From Bacillota bacterium (lineage in GTDB: Bacteria > Bacillota > Clostridia > Christensenellales > Aristaeellaceae): 44,222 bases of DNA. The position numbers and the translations under genes were made by a program. The stretch's first letter is position 1. The number at the start of each line of letters is the position of its first letter. The notes below the pieces were generated by a model, which saw nothing but the letters and a program-made list of their open reading frames with translations, was not told the DNA's origin and did no database searches. The stretch is taken from assembly GCA_023404715.1 (NCBI GenBank), contig JAEYAR010000058.1, positions 1-44,222 on the forward strand, in the 5' to 3' direction. Below are positions 23,254-31,091 of the stretch, in pieces.

Positions 23254-26200
23254 ATGAAAAAAGAAAGACTCGCCACGCTCGGGTTGATCGTCATTACCAT
23301 ATGGTCCGCCCTGCAATACATCGTATTGAAAAATGTGCCCGATACCGTCTCTTCCTTTGCGTTTTTATGCGTCACGAATCTGCTGGGCTTCATCGTGCTG
23401 GTGCTGATCAGCCGCCAAAAGCTCAAAGGCATGAAAAAGAGCACATTGAAAAAAGGCGCTGTATTGGCGATTGAGCTCATGGGGTTCAATTTCTTTCTGC
23501 TGATCGGCTCCAGAAATCTGGATACGGTCGTCATCTCCAGCGTCGTGTCGATGTATTTCATTTTCATCACGCCGATCCTTCTTTTGCTCAGGCGAAAGGT
23601 GAGCTTTCGTTCGGCTGTGGCCACGGTGGTCGCGCTCATCGCGCTGTCTTTGATCTTTGAGACGGCCACGGGCGATCTCTTTCAGTCGATCGACGTCGTA
23701 TATTTGATCGTCGCGGATTTGTTCTTTGCCGTCTACGTCATCACCGTCTCCGTCATCAGCGGGCAGGAGGATTCGACTTGCCTGACGCTCTGCCAGCTGC
23801 TTTTTGCCACCGTTTTCAGCCTGATCGGCTGGGGCGCGGAGGCCGCGCTGGGGTTTGCCACCTTTGCGCTGCCCGCAGACGGCTCGTTTTGGGTCGCCGT
23901 GCTGTTCATCGGCGTGTTCATCCGCGCGCTGTACGGGGTCATACAGATCACCAGCCAGAAGTATGTCCTCCCCCTGAAAACGTCGCTCATCTTCTCCTCC
24001 GAAATCATCATCACGTTGATCCTCAGCTTTGTCTCGGCAAAGCTCTTCCACACAGCGTACACGCCGGTGACGTTTTATCAGATGACGGGCTGTGTTCTTT
24101 TTATCTGCGCCACGCTCTTGATCGACGACGTGTTCATGAACCATCTGGGCTACCATGACATGGACGAGCTCATGTATGTGGATGCGCAGGGGCATACCAC
24201 GCGCCGCTCCTCGATGTACCGAAAGATCGTCAACATGACGCTCATGATCAGCATGGGCGCTTTGGTCGTATCCACGGGCGTGTGTCTTTTCGCCATACAG
24301 AACGTGCGCAATTCGACCCTGCAATCGAGCAAAGAGCTCGGCATGGAGGCCGCCAACACCAGCCAGACGGCGCTCACCTCCGAATTGGAAAAGGCGATGA
24401 TGCAGGCCGCGCAGGACAAGGCGCGCCTGGCCGAGGCCAAGCTTCACAATTACGTAAACGCCATCGAGTATGCCGCATCCTACGCGGGCACGCTGTATTC
24501 CGACCCGGCGGCGTATGCCAAGCGGGAGGTGGCCTATTCCATGCAAAAAAACGGCGGCAAATGGGCCATGCAAAGGTCTTTGGAGGATGAGAGCGTCACA
24601 TATGCCTCTGTTCGGGAAGAGAACATGCTGCTGGGCAATTTGGAAGACCTGTTTGCGCCCATCGTGCAAAGCAACCCGGAGGTGCTCTCCCTGTACATCG
24701 GCACAGAGGACGGGCTGCTGGTCAGCTACGATATTTACTCCGACTACGCGCTGATTCCAGACAGCGAAAACTACTACGCCTATCTGGACTCCGAATGGTA
24801 TACAAAAGGAAAAACAGCGGACGGGGCCGTCTTTACAGACACCTATCAGGACGGCTATGGCCGCGGGCTTACGATCACCTGCGTCGCGCCTGTACACGAC
24901 AAAAGCGGGCAATTCAAGGGCTGCATCGCCGTGGATATCCTCATGGAAAACCTGAACAAGTCCATGGTCAGCGACGGCATTGTGGAGCCGAACAGGGCGG
25001 TGATGATCGACAAGTCGGGCACTGTGATCGCCAGCGAGAAGCTCGATCCAAAGCAGGAGGATAAGCTGAACATCCGGGACGCGCATGTGGATACGCCCCT
25101 GAAATACGTGGCCGATACGCTTCAGGCAAACGAGGTGGGCCTGACCAGCACAGGCGAGGGCAGCGATGCCATTTACATCGCCTATTCCACCATCCCGCTT
25201 ACGCAGTGGCGGCTTTGCATCATGAGCCCGGTGGCGGATATCATCGCCCCCGCTGTGAACATCCGCGACAGCATCGACAAAAACACGGTGCTGGTGGTGC
25301 AGACGGTTGCAGGCGAAATACAGTCTGTCATCCTGAATTGCCTGCTCCTGTTTGCGCTCATCCTGCTGCTGGTGACCGTATTCGTGGGGAAACTGGTGAA
25401 CCGGATTGTCGATCCGCTCAAGACGCTGGCATTGGACGTGCAGAAGATCAGCCAGGGCAATTTTGAGCAGCGCACGCAGGTGCGCACGGACGACGAGATC
25501 GGCAATCTGGCGAGAACATTCAATCGCATGACAGAGTCGCTGCAGCGCTACATCGTCGACCTGAAGGATGTGACCGCAAAGGAAGAGCGCATCGCCTCTG
25601 AATTGGCCGTCGCCGCAAAGATTCAGGCGAGCATGCTCCCCACCGAGTTCCCCGACTGCGATGCGTACCGGCTGTTTGCCACCATGGTTCCGGCCAAGGA
25701 GGTGGGCGGCGATTTCTATGACTTCTTCCTGATGGATGCGCGCCACCTCGCCATCGTCATGGCAGATGTTTCCGGCAAAGGGGTACCGGCTGCCCTGTTC
25801 ATGGCCATCGGAAAGGCGCTGATCAAGTCGCACACCGTGCCGGGCGTATCCCTCGGGGATGTCTTTACAGAGGTGAACCATCTGCTGTGCGACGCGAACA
25901 GCGAGGGCCTGTTTATCACGGCGTTTGAGGGCGTTCTCGATCTTGCGACGGGCGAATTCAACTATGTGAATGCGGGCCATGAGCTCCCGTTCATCTGTAA
26001 GGCGGGCGAGACATTTGAGGCGCACAAGATACGCGCCGGGTTTGTGCTCGCGGGCATGGAGGGCACGAAATACAAGGCCGGCAGCATGATGCTGGAGACA
26101 GGAGATAAGATTTTCCAATATACAGACGGCGTCACCGAGGCGACCAACGCCGAAAACGAGCTGTACGGCATGACAAGGCTGCAGGGCGTGCTAAGCCGCC

Positions 26201-26337
26201 ATGCGCAGCAGTCGCCCAAGGCCATATTGCAATCGGTGAAGGCGGATATCGACCGGTTTGCGGGGGAAGCCCCGCAGTTTGACGATATCACCATGCTGTG
26301 TCTGGAGTATAAACACAAATGCGACTTGGGCGAATAG
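23254..26337 (+). CDS. DMT-transporter / dCache / HAMP / PP2C (SpoIIE-like) phosphatase fusion
   Basis: 1027 residues. About 1-290 form a ten-helix EamA/DMT-type permease. A membrane helix (~327-349) leads into an extracellular double-Cache-like sensor (~355-665), a second helix (~690-714), a HAMP linker (~715-768), a coiled stretch, and a C-terminal PP2C/SpoIIE-type phosphatase (~786-1020) with GGDFYDF and the VMADVSGKGVPAA and FQYTDGVTEA motifs. The phosphatase would dephosphorylate the STAS protein in response to the Cache ligand or to transport by the DMT part. The frame is open throughout with no internal start that looks better. The start follows GGTAGGGTAAGCAGC. Confidence 0.88.
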   Translation: MKKERLATLGLIVITIWSALQYIVLKNVPDTVSSFAFLCVTNLLGFIVLVLISRQKLKGMKKSTLKKGAVLAIELMGFNFFLLIGSRNLDTVVISSVVSMYFIFITPILLLLRRKVSFRSAVATVVALIALSLIFETATGDLFQSIDVVYLIVADLFFAVYVITVSVISGQEDSTCLTLCQLLFATVFSLIGWGAEAALGFATFALPADGSFWVAVLFIGVFIRALYGVIQITSQKYVLPLKTSLIFSSEIIITLILSFVSAKLFHTAYTPVTFYQMTGCVLFICATLLIDDVFMNHLGYHDMDELMYVDAQGHTTRRSSMYRKIVNMTLMISMGALVVSTGVCLFAIQNVRNSTLQSSKELGMEAANTSQTALTSELEKAMMQAAQDKARLAEAKLHNYVNAIEYAASYAGTLYSDPAAYAKREVAYSMQKNGGKWAMQRSLEDESVTYASVREENMLLGNLEDLFAPIVQSNPEVLSLYIGTEDGLLVSYDIYSDYALIPDSENYYAYLDSEWYTKGKTADGAVFTDTYQDGYGRGLTITCVAPVHDKSGQFKGCIAVDILMENLNKSMVSDGIVEPNRAVMIDKSGTVIASEKLDPKQEDKLNIRDAHVDTPLKYVADTLQANEVGLTSTGEGSDAIYIAYSTIPLTQWRLCIMSPVADIIAPAVNIRDSIDKNTVLVVQTVAGEIQSVILNCLLLFALILLLVTVFVGKLVNRIVDPLKTLALDVQKISQGNFEQRTQVRTDDEIGNLARTFNRMTESLQRYIVDLKDVTAKEERIASELAVAAKIQASMLPTEFPDCDAYRLFATMVPAKEVGGDFYDFFLMDARHLAIVMADVSGKGVPAALFMAIGKALIKSHTVPGVSLGDVFTEVNHLLCDANSEGLFITAFEGVLDLATGEFNYVNAGHELPFICKAGETFEAHKIRAGFVLAGMEGTKYKAGSMMLETGDKIFQYTDGVTEATNAENELYGMTRLQGVLSRHAQQSPKAILQSVKADIDRFAGEAPQFDDITMLCLEYKHKCDLGE

Positions 26338-26366
26338 ACGCCCCATCACGAAAGGCAGGGATCATC

Positions 26367-26774
26367 ATGAAGGCAAGGACGTTTCCCGCGGCGCCAGAGC
26401 ACCTGGGTGCGGTGCTCGCATTCATCACCGAGGAGCTGGAAAAGGCGGACTGCTCTATGAAGGTATGCATGCAGGTACAGATGGCAGCGGAAGAAATCTT
26501 CGTCAACATCGCCCATTACGCCTACCACCCGGTAAGCGGCAGCGCCGAGGTGCGCTGCGAGGTAGGCGGCGAGCCGCCGCGCGTGGTACTGCAATTCATG
26601 GATGGCGGCAAGCCGTTCGATCCGCTGAAAAAGCCCGATGCGGATACGGCGCTCTCGACGGAGGCGCGCGAGATCGGCGGTCTGGGCATTCTGATGGTGA
26701 AGAAAACCATGGATGCCGTGCGCTACGCCTATCAAGACGGCAAGAACATCCTCACCATCGAAAAAGAGCTGTGA
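26367..26774 (+). CDS. Anti-sigma factor-type serine kinase (RsbW/SpoIIAB-like ATPase)
   Basis: 135 residues with the GHKL/HATPase motifs: N box AAEEIFVNIAHYAY, G1 DGGKPFDP, and EIGGLGILMVKK as G2. In partner switching this protein binds a sigma factor or other client, and phosphorylates the STAS antagonist. Its gene follows the phosphatase by 29 bp. The ATG at 26367 follows GGCAGGGATCATC; an upstream in-frame ATG overlaps the phosphatase gene and has no site. Confidence 0.9.
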   Translation: MKARTFPAAPEHLGAVLAFITEELEKADCSMKVCMQVQMAAEEIFVNIAHYAYHPVSGSAEVRCEVGGEPPRVVLQFMDGGKPFDPLKKPDADTALSTEAREIGGLGILMVKKTMDAVRYAYQDGKNILTIEKEL

Positions 26775-26876
26775 AAAGAGCGGTGCGCATAAAAAAAGAG
26801 GCGCGCCATGCCCCTTTCCTTTTGACCCAATGGAGAGCAAAAGAAAAAACGACGTCGTAAGAGAGGAAAAAATCCG

Positions 26877-27587
26877 ATGAAAAAAGCAATTGTTATGCTA
26901 TGCACGCTCTGCCTGATGCTGGCACTGGCCATTCCCGCTTCGGCAAACCTGGTAGAAGCTGTGGGCGATTCGGGGGCGGTATCGGGGGTTGACTCGCTGG
27001 GTACCACCACCTCAATCAATTTCATGTTTGCCAAGCTGCAGATGGAGTTAGCTGCCTCGGCCAAGGAATCGGCGATGGTCTATATACAGCGTATTCAGGA
27101 GCTGCAAGCCCAGCAAAAAGAAGCTGACAACCATCTGCGTGAGGCGCGCAGCCTTCAGGAAACGGCCAGACGCACGGGGAACACAACGCAAATGCCTGCC
27201 CTCATGGCGGCCTTTATGAATGAAAAAAACATCCCCTACAAGAAAAACGTCATCGGCGGCATGTACAACGCAGACGATTGGGACGTCATCATCCGCAGCC
27301 TTGAGGTGAATTTTGAGCAGGTAGGCACGGACGTTCAGACGCAGATGGTTTATGTTCAGGATTTCATGAATCAATATAATGCCTATCTCCAGGGCGCAAA
27401 CAATGCCATTCAGGGGGGCATGCAGGTCTTGACCGCGACCGCCCGGGGACAGAGCCTCTTTTCCACCGGCGGTGCGGCCTCCATGGCGTATCCGCCGATC
27501 GTCATCAGCCTTTTGGCGGGGGTAGTGGTCGGCATGGCGCTCATGTGGGCCATCCAGCGCAAGCGGCTGCGGGGGGTATCAAAATGA
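26877..27587 (+). CDS. Secreted, membrane-anchored coiled-coil protein (EspA/filament-like pattern)
   Basis: 236 residues: signal peptide (MKKAIVMLCTLCLMLALAIPASA), a helical, Gln-rich region with coiled-coil character (~55-110), a central NADDWDVIIRSLEVNFEQVGTD segment, a second helix ending DFMNQYNAYLQGANNAIQ, and a C-terminal membrane segment (~210-229) followed by KRKRLRG. The two-helix plan with the QYN-x-YLQGAN pattern recalls filament or translocator proteins of the EspA/SseB kind, but no secretion apparatus for them is in the window. Homology is a suggestion only. First of three overlapping genes; start after GAGAGGAAAAAATCCG. Confidence 0.6.
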   Translation: MKKAIVMLCTLCLMLALAIPASANLVEAVGDSGAVSGVDSLGTTTSINFMFAKLQMELAASAKESAMVYIQRIQELQAQQKEADNHLREARSLQETARRTGNTTQMPALMAAFMNEKNIPYKKNVIGGMYNADDWDVIIRSLEVNFEQVGTDVQTQMVYVQDFMNQYNAYLQGANNAIQGGMQVLTATARGQSLFSTGGAASMAYPPIVISLLAGVVVGMALMWAIQRKRLRGVSK

Positions 27588-28216
27588 CGATCCTGCGGCT
27601 TTGGGCCGCGTTGTTATCTGTGCTCTTGGGCGTGACAGCCTGTATAAGACGCAAACAACCGCTCTTTTTCAAGATTCTGTTGTTCGGGTGCGCCAGCTAT
27701 CTGGTGGGCGCTGTATTTGAGGCCTGCTTTACGCTGGTCTACGGCCAGCCGCCCGCAGGGTTTCATGTGGGGTATCTGGGCTATGCGGGCGCGTATTTTT
27801 TCCTGCTCTCCGCCTACTTCGGGGCCATCAATCGGCTCGCCGACGGCGGAGAGCCCCGCTACCGACGCCATCGGCTGGGCGCGCTGGCGGGAACGCTGGC
27901 GCTGGCAGGGGCTACGGTGTGGAGCGTGATGCAAAGCGGCCTGTCGGCGCTGCCGTCGCTCCTGCTGCTGATGCCCATCAGCCTGACGCTCTATTTTGCC
28001 CTCAAGCTTTTGATCCTGCCCGACGTGGAGATGGGCATCATCCGGGTCATGCGGCCCTATAACGCCTGCATCATCTCGCTTTGCCTGTGCGAGGCGCTGG
28101 GGCGATCTGCGCAAATCCCGCTATGGGCGCAGACGGCGGCGCAGTGCGCGGTCTGCCTGCTGCTCGTTTTGTCCCTGCCTTTGGCGCAAAAGGGGGTTCG
28201 CAAGTGGTATATATAA
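27584..28216 (+). CDS. Hypothetical multi-pass membrane protein
   Basis: 210 residues with about seven hydrophobic segments (for example LRLWAALLSVLLGVTACI, ILLFGCASYLVGAVFEACF, LPSLLLLMPISLTLYFALKLL). I recognise no family. The plan of short loops and a highly hydrophobic N-terminal half recalls 7TM sensor domains. Its ATG overlaps the stop of the coiled-coil protein gene as ATGA, and its own end overlaps the PrsW-like gene, so the three are translated as a unit. Confidence 0.6.
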   Translation: MTILRLWAALLSVLLGVTACIRRKQPLFFKILLFGCASYLVGAVFEACFTLVYGQPPAGFHVGYLGYAGAYFFLLSAYFGAINRLADGGEPRYRRHRLGALAGTLALAGATVWSVMQSGLSALPSLLLLMPISLTLYFALKLLILPDVEMGIIRVMRPYNACIISLCLCEALGRSAQIPLWAQTAAQCAVCLLLVLSLPLAQKGVRKWYI

Positions 28217-28839
28217 TCTTTCTATGCATCACGCTGCCGTTGCTGCTCATGCTGCCTGTGCTGGAAAGGCGCGCTCGATATCTGATTGGCTTTTTGATGC
28301 TGGGTACTGTGACGGCGCTCGCCGCCTTCGAGGTCAACACGATCCTCTACCCCGTGACCGGCCTGACGCCGCAGGCCTTTACCCTGGTCGTCCCGCCCAT
28401 GGTCGAGGAGGTGCTCAAGGCGCTGCCCGTGCTTTTGTACGCCCTTTTTCTCAACGACGAGCGCAAGAGCGTTCTGCCCATCGCCATGTCGGTGGGCGTT
28501 GGATTTGCCATCTTGGAAAACACGGTGATTCTGGTGCAGCATATCGGCGCAGTCACATTGGGCTGGGCCGCGCTGCGGGGCGTGTCGGCCAGCCTGATGC
28601 ACGGCCTGTGCACCATGGTCGTCGGCGCGGGGCTTCCGTACATCAAAAAGCAAAAGAAGCTGTTTTACACGGGCATCTTTGGGCTTTGGGCGATCGCCGT
28701 CACGATGCACGCCATCTTCAATCTGCTGATCCAGTCCGACTACAGCGTGGTCGGCGCGCTGATGCCGATGGCGCTCTATGCGCTGCTGTATCTGGCGCTC
28801 AAAACAAAGCGGCTTCGGCTGCCGTTTTTATCCTACTGA
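28204..28839 (+). CDS. PrsW-family intramembrane metalloprotease-like protein
   Basis: 211 residues, about seven membrane segments, with the PrsW/CPBP-type motifs VEEVLKALP (EE), FAILENTVI (EN), ASLMHGLCTM and VTMHAIFNLL (His residues), the set thought to hold the metal ion. In Bacillus subtilis PrsW starts cleavage of the RsiW anti-sigma factor. A GTG start at 28204, after AAGGGGGTTCGCAA and 13 bp inside the previous gene, is the best fit; the next ATGs lie within the first membrane helices. It may process the coiled-coil protein or a signalling partner. Confidence 0.8.
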   Translation: MVYIIFLCITLPLLLMLPVLERRARYLIGFLMLGTVTALAAFEVNTILYPVTGLTPQAFTLVVPPMVEEVLKALPVLLYALFLNDERKSVLPIAMSVGVGFAILENTVILVQHIGAVTLGWAALRGVSASLMHGLCTMVVGAGLPYIKKQKKLFYTGIFGLWAIAVTMHAIFNLLIQSDYSVVGALMPMALYALLYLALKTKRLRLPFLSY

Positions 28840-28861
28840 GCGGATGCGGGGATGAAGCGGC

Positions 28862-29650
28862 TCAGTACATGCCCTTTTCCAGCAGGGGCACACTGAATTC
28901 CGCCCAGCTATAGCTAGGCAGGTAATCACAGCGATAGCTGTTGATCGCCTGCGGGTCGCCCTCCAAAAAGCGGTAGCTGTCGCAGTCCAGCAGCTCGGGA
29001 TGAATCGCGTAGCGGTTGAAGCCCTTGTCCAAAATGTGCTCGATGCCTGCCGACTTGAGCGTTGCGCGCAGGTCGGCGAGGATCGTGCGAACGTAGCTCT
29101 TGCGCTGGCCTGCATCGGTGTCGTCTTCCCAGAGCACGGCGCATATCTTCTCCACCGTGACGCTCGCGCCCCGGCGGTCGATCAGATAGGCCAGCAGCTC
29201 CTTGGCCTTCGCCCGCTTGAAAAGGATGGCCTTGCCATCGACCAGCACGTCAAAGCCACCAAATGTCTGGACGCGCACCTTTCCGCGCGGCGGCGTATCG
29301 CCGTACAGGAACGTAAGCTCTCTGAGGATATCCTCCGCGGAGACGGGCTTCATCAGGTAGCCGTTTGCGTGCATCTGAAAGGCCTGCACCGCATACCTTT
29401 CGTAGCTGGTCACAAAGATGATATGCGCATCGGGCTGTATATCCTTGAGCTGCTTGGCGAGCACGATCCCGCTTACGCTCCCCAGCTCGATATCCAAAAA
29501 GGCGACGTCGATGGGATGCCCCTTCGCGTATTGCAGCGCCTGCGAGGGGCTTGTAAAGCAGTGCAGATCGCAGCCCGGGCGCGTTTGTATGATGGCTTCC
29601 CTCAGGTCTTCCAATGCGAACGGTTCGTCGTCCAGCGCGAGCAACTTCAT
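28862..29650 (-). CDS. Response regulator with SARP/OmpR-type winged helix
   Basis: 262 residues. Receiver domain 1-~118 with D53 (FLDIEL), T81/S82 and K101. The output domain 125-~220 (VRVQTFGGFDVLVDGKAILFK...AKELLAYLIDRRGASVT...ICAVLWED...KSYVRTILADLRATL) is the winged helix found in SARP activators, with only a short tail instead of a full BTAD domain. SARP and OmpR-type proteins bind direct repeats spaced 11 bp. The start follows GGAGGGCATGAAACA, and ATGA overlaps the kinase stop. The 11-bp repeats at both RiPP promoters make it the obvious candidate regulator. Confidence 0.85.
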   Translation of the reverse strand: MKLLALDDEPFALEDLREAIIQTRPGCDLHCFTSPSQALQYAKGHPIDVAFLDIELGSVSGIVLAKQLKDIQPDAHIIFVTSYERYAVQAFQMHANGYLMKPVSAEDILRELTFLYGDTPPRGKVRVQTFGGFDVLVDGKAILFKRAKAKELLAYLIDRRGASVTVEKICAVLWEDDTDAGQRKSYVRTILADLRATLKSAGIEHILDKGFNRYAIHPELLDCDSYRFLEGDPQAINSYRCDYLPSYSWAEFSVPLLEKGMY

Positions 29651-30936
29651 TGTTTCATGCCCTCCTTGGGGATCGTGATGACGGCGGTTGTGCCGATATT
29701 GGGTTCACTCGTAATTGTCAGTTCGCCGGCGCACAGTGAAGCGAGCCGTCCTCGCACGTTTTCAATGCCGATGTGCGCCCCGCCTTCGTCCGTTTCCTTT
29801 GCTTTGGATACATTGATGCCGACGCCGTCATCCATCACCTTCACGCTGTAGCCTGATGCCGTTTCTTCCGTTAAAATCGTGATCGTCCCGCCCTGCTCCC
29901 GCCTTAATATGCCGTGTCGTACAGCGTTTTCCACGATTGGCTGCACGGTAAGTGGCGGAATGGAAAAGTCGCGGCAGCGTATGTCGTAGATGACCTTGAG
30001 CCTGTTCTGAAAGCGCCGCTGTTCCAGCGCAATGTAGTTTTCCACATGGTTCAACTCCTTTTCGAACGGAACAGGGGCTTTGCTTTTCAGCGAGTCCATA
30101 TTGGCACGCAGGAAGAGGGAAAACTCCCGGATCGCAACCTTCGCCTGCTCCGGATCGTGATCACATAAACGGCGGATCGCGGTCAGCGCATTATATAGGA
30201 AATGGGGCTGTATCTGGGAAAGCATGATGTCGATATGCTGCTGGGCCAGCACTTTCTCCTGCCGTTCAAAGCGCAGCTCCCGTTCAGACTGCACATTGAT
30301 AAAAATGATCAACAGCCCGATGGAAACCCCCGCAGATAGCAGCGCCAAGCCAAAGCACATGATTTGAACCGCCTCCGCCAGCAGCGGCAGCGCGATGTAG
30401 CTCGTCAGGATGGCGAAATCCCTGCGCAGCAGCCTTTGGCGGTAGCTCACGAAGATGGAGACATCCAGCGCGTAGATCAGAAAGGGAATGAGCTGGGACA
30501 ACCAGAACCACTCTCCCCGCCGGTAAACGTTACCCGGCGCGATGATGAAAAACATTCCGTTCCCTATCGACATGAGAATGCCAAAGGCGTGCAGACCACC
30601 TAGCAAAAGACAGATCCTGAAGAAAACAGGGTTCACGCGCACCTTGGGTTTTAGATATTCGATGACATACGCTGTAAACGCAACGAGCAGGCCTGTGGTG
30701 CATAGCCAGTAAACCACCGTGCCGATCCAAAGCGCAGCGGGATACCATGCCCTTGCGTATCCTTCGCAGACCCAGTTTGGGATGTCGCCGACCGCACTGC
30801 CAAAGCTAAACGCGCACATGAGGATAAAGAATTTTCCGGCTCTGTCCCGCCTGTCACCGCGTTTCAAGAGATACGTCAGCAGGATAAGGCAGAGGATGCC
30901 GCTGTAGACATCCAGTGTGACATTGATCGCTCGCAT
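29647..30936 (-). CDS. LytS/YesM-type sensor histidine kinase
   Basis: 429 residues: about seven membrane helices (to ~215), a short coiled linker, then the His_kinase domain with phospho-acceptor H245 in QPHFLYNAL and a GHKL ATPase (PIVENAVRHGI, DDGVGI, GIGIENVRGRL). The 7TM part would sense a small molecule or peptide at the membrane; no extracellular domain is present. The ATG at 30936 follows GGATGGAGGGATT. Its stop overlaps the start of the response regulator gene, so the pair is a two-component system. Confidence 0.88.
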   Translation of the reverse strand: MRAINVTLDVYSGILCLILLTYLLKRGDRRDRAGKFFILMCAFSFGSAVGDIPNWVCEGYARAWYPAALWIGTVVYWLCTTGLLVAFTAYVIEYLKPKVRVNPVFFRICLLLGGLHAFGILMSIGNGMFFIIAPGNVYRRGEWFWLSQLIPFLIYALDVSIFVSYRQRLLRRDFAILTSYIALPLLAEAVQIMCFGLALLSAGVSIGLLIIFINVQSERELRFERQEKVLAQQHIDIMLSQIQPHFLYNALTAIRRLCDHDPEQAKVAIREFSLFLRANMDSLKSKAPVPFEKELNHVENYIALEQRRFQNRLKVIYDIRCRDFSIPPLTVQPIVENAVRHGILRREQGGTITILTEETASGYSVKVMDDGVGINVSKAKETDEGGAHIGIENVRGRLASLCAGELTITSEPNIGTTAVITIPKEGMKQ

Positions 30937-31035
30937 AATCCCTCCATCCGCACAAGCACATGCCCGGCTCGCCGACCATTCGGTCTTTATGATCAGTATA
31001 CACGTTTTGTCTTTCTCTGGGAAGTCGCTACGCGC
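30937..31035 (-). promoter_or_regulatory. Leader of the kinase/regulator pair with a weak promoter
   Basis: No gene is seen here. The minus strand has TATACT (30995-31000), about 60 bp before the kinase start, without a good -35. This is the best promoter candidate and is only tentative. Confidence 0.3.
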
Positions 31036-31075
31036 AAAAAAGAGGCTCGCCGGCAAAAAATGCCGTCGAGCTTCT
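31036..31075 (-). terminator. Terminator of the flavoprotein gene
   Basis: The minus strand folds AGAAGCTCG and CGGCA against TGCCG and CGAGCCTCT (31041-31075, two mismatches) with a T-rich loop and is followed by TTTTTT (31036-31041). It lies 17 bp after the stop of the flavoprotein gene. Confidence 0.75.
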
Positions 31076-31091
31076 CTCTTCGTGTTATGAA

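Noticed and set aside
23365..26118. Minus-strand open frame of 917 codons opposite the fusion phosphatase
   Set aside because: Shadow of the real gene: composition (His, Arg, Asp-rich) and lack of any recognisable motif. The plus-strand frame has intact Cache, HAMP and PP2C motifs.
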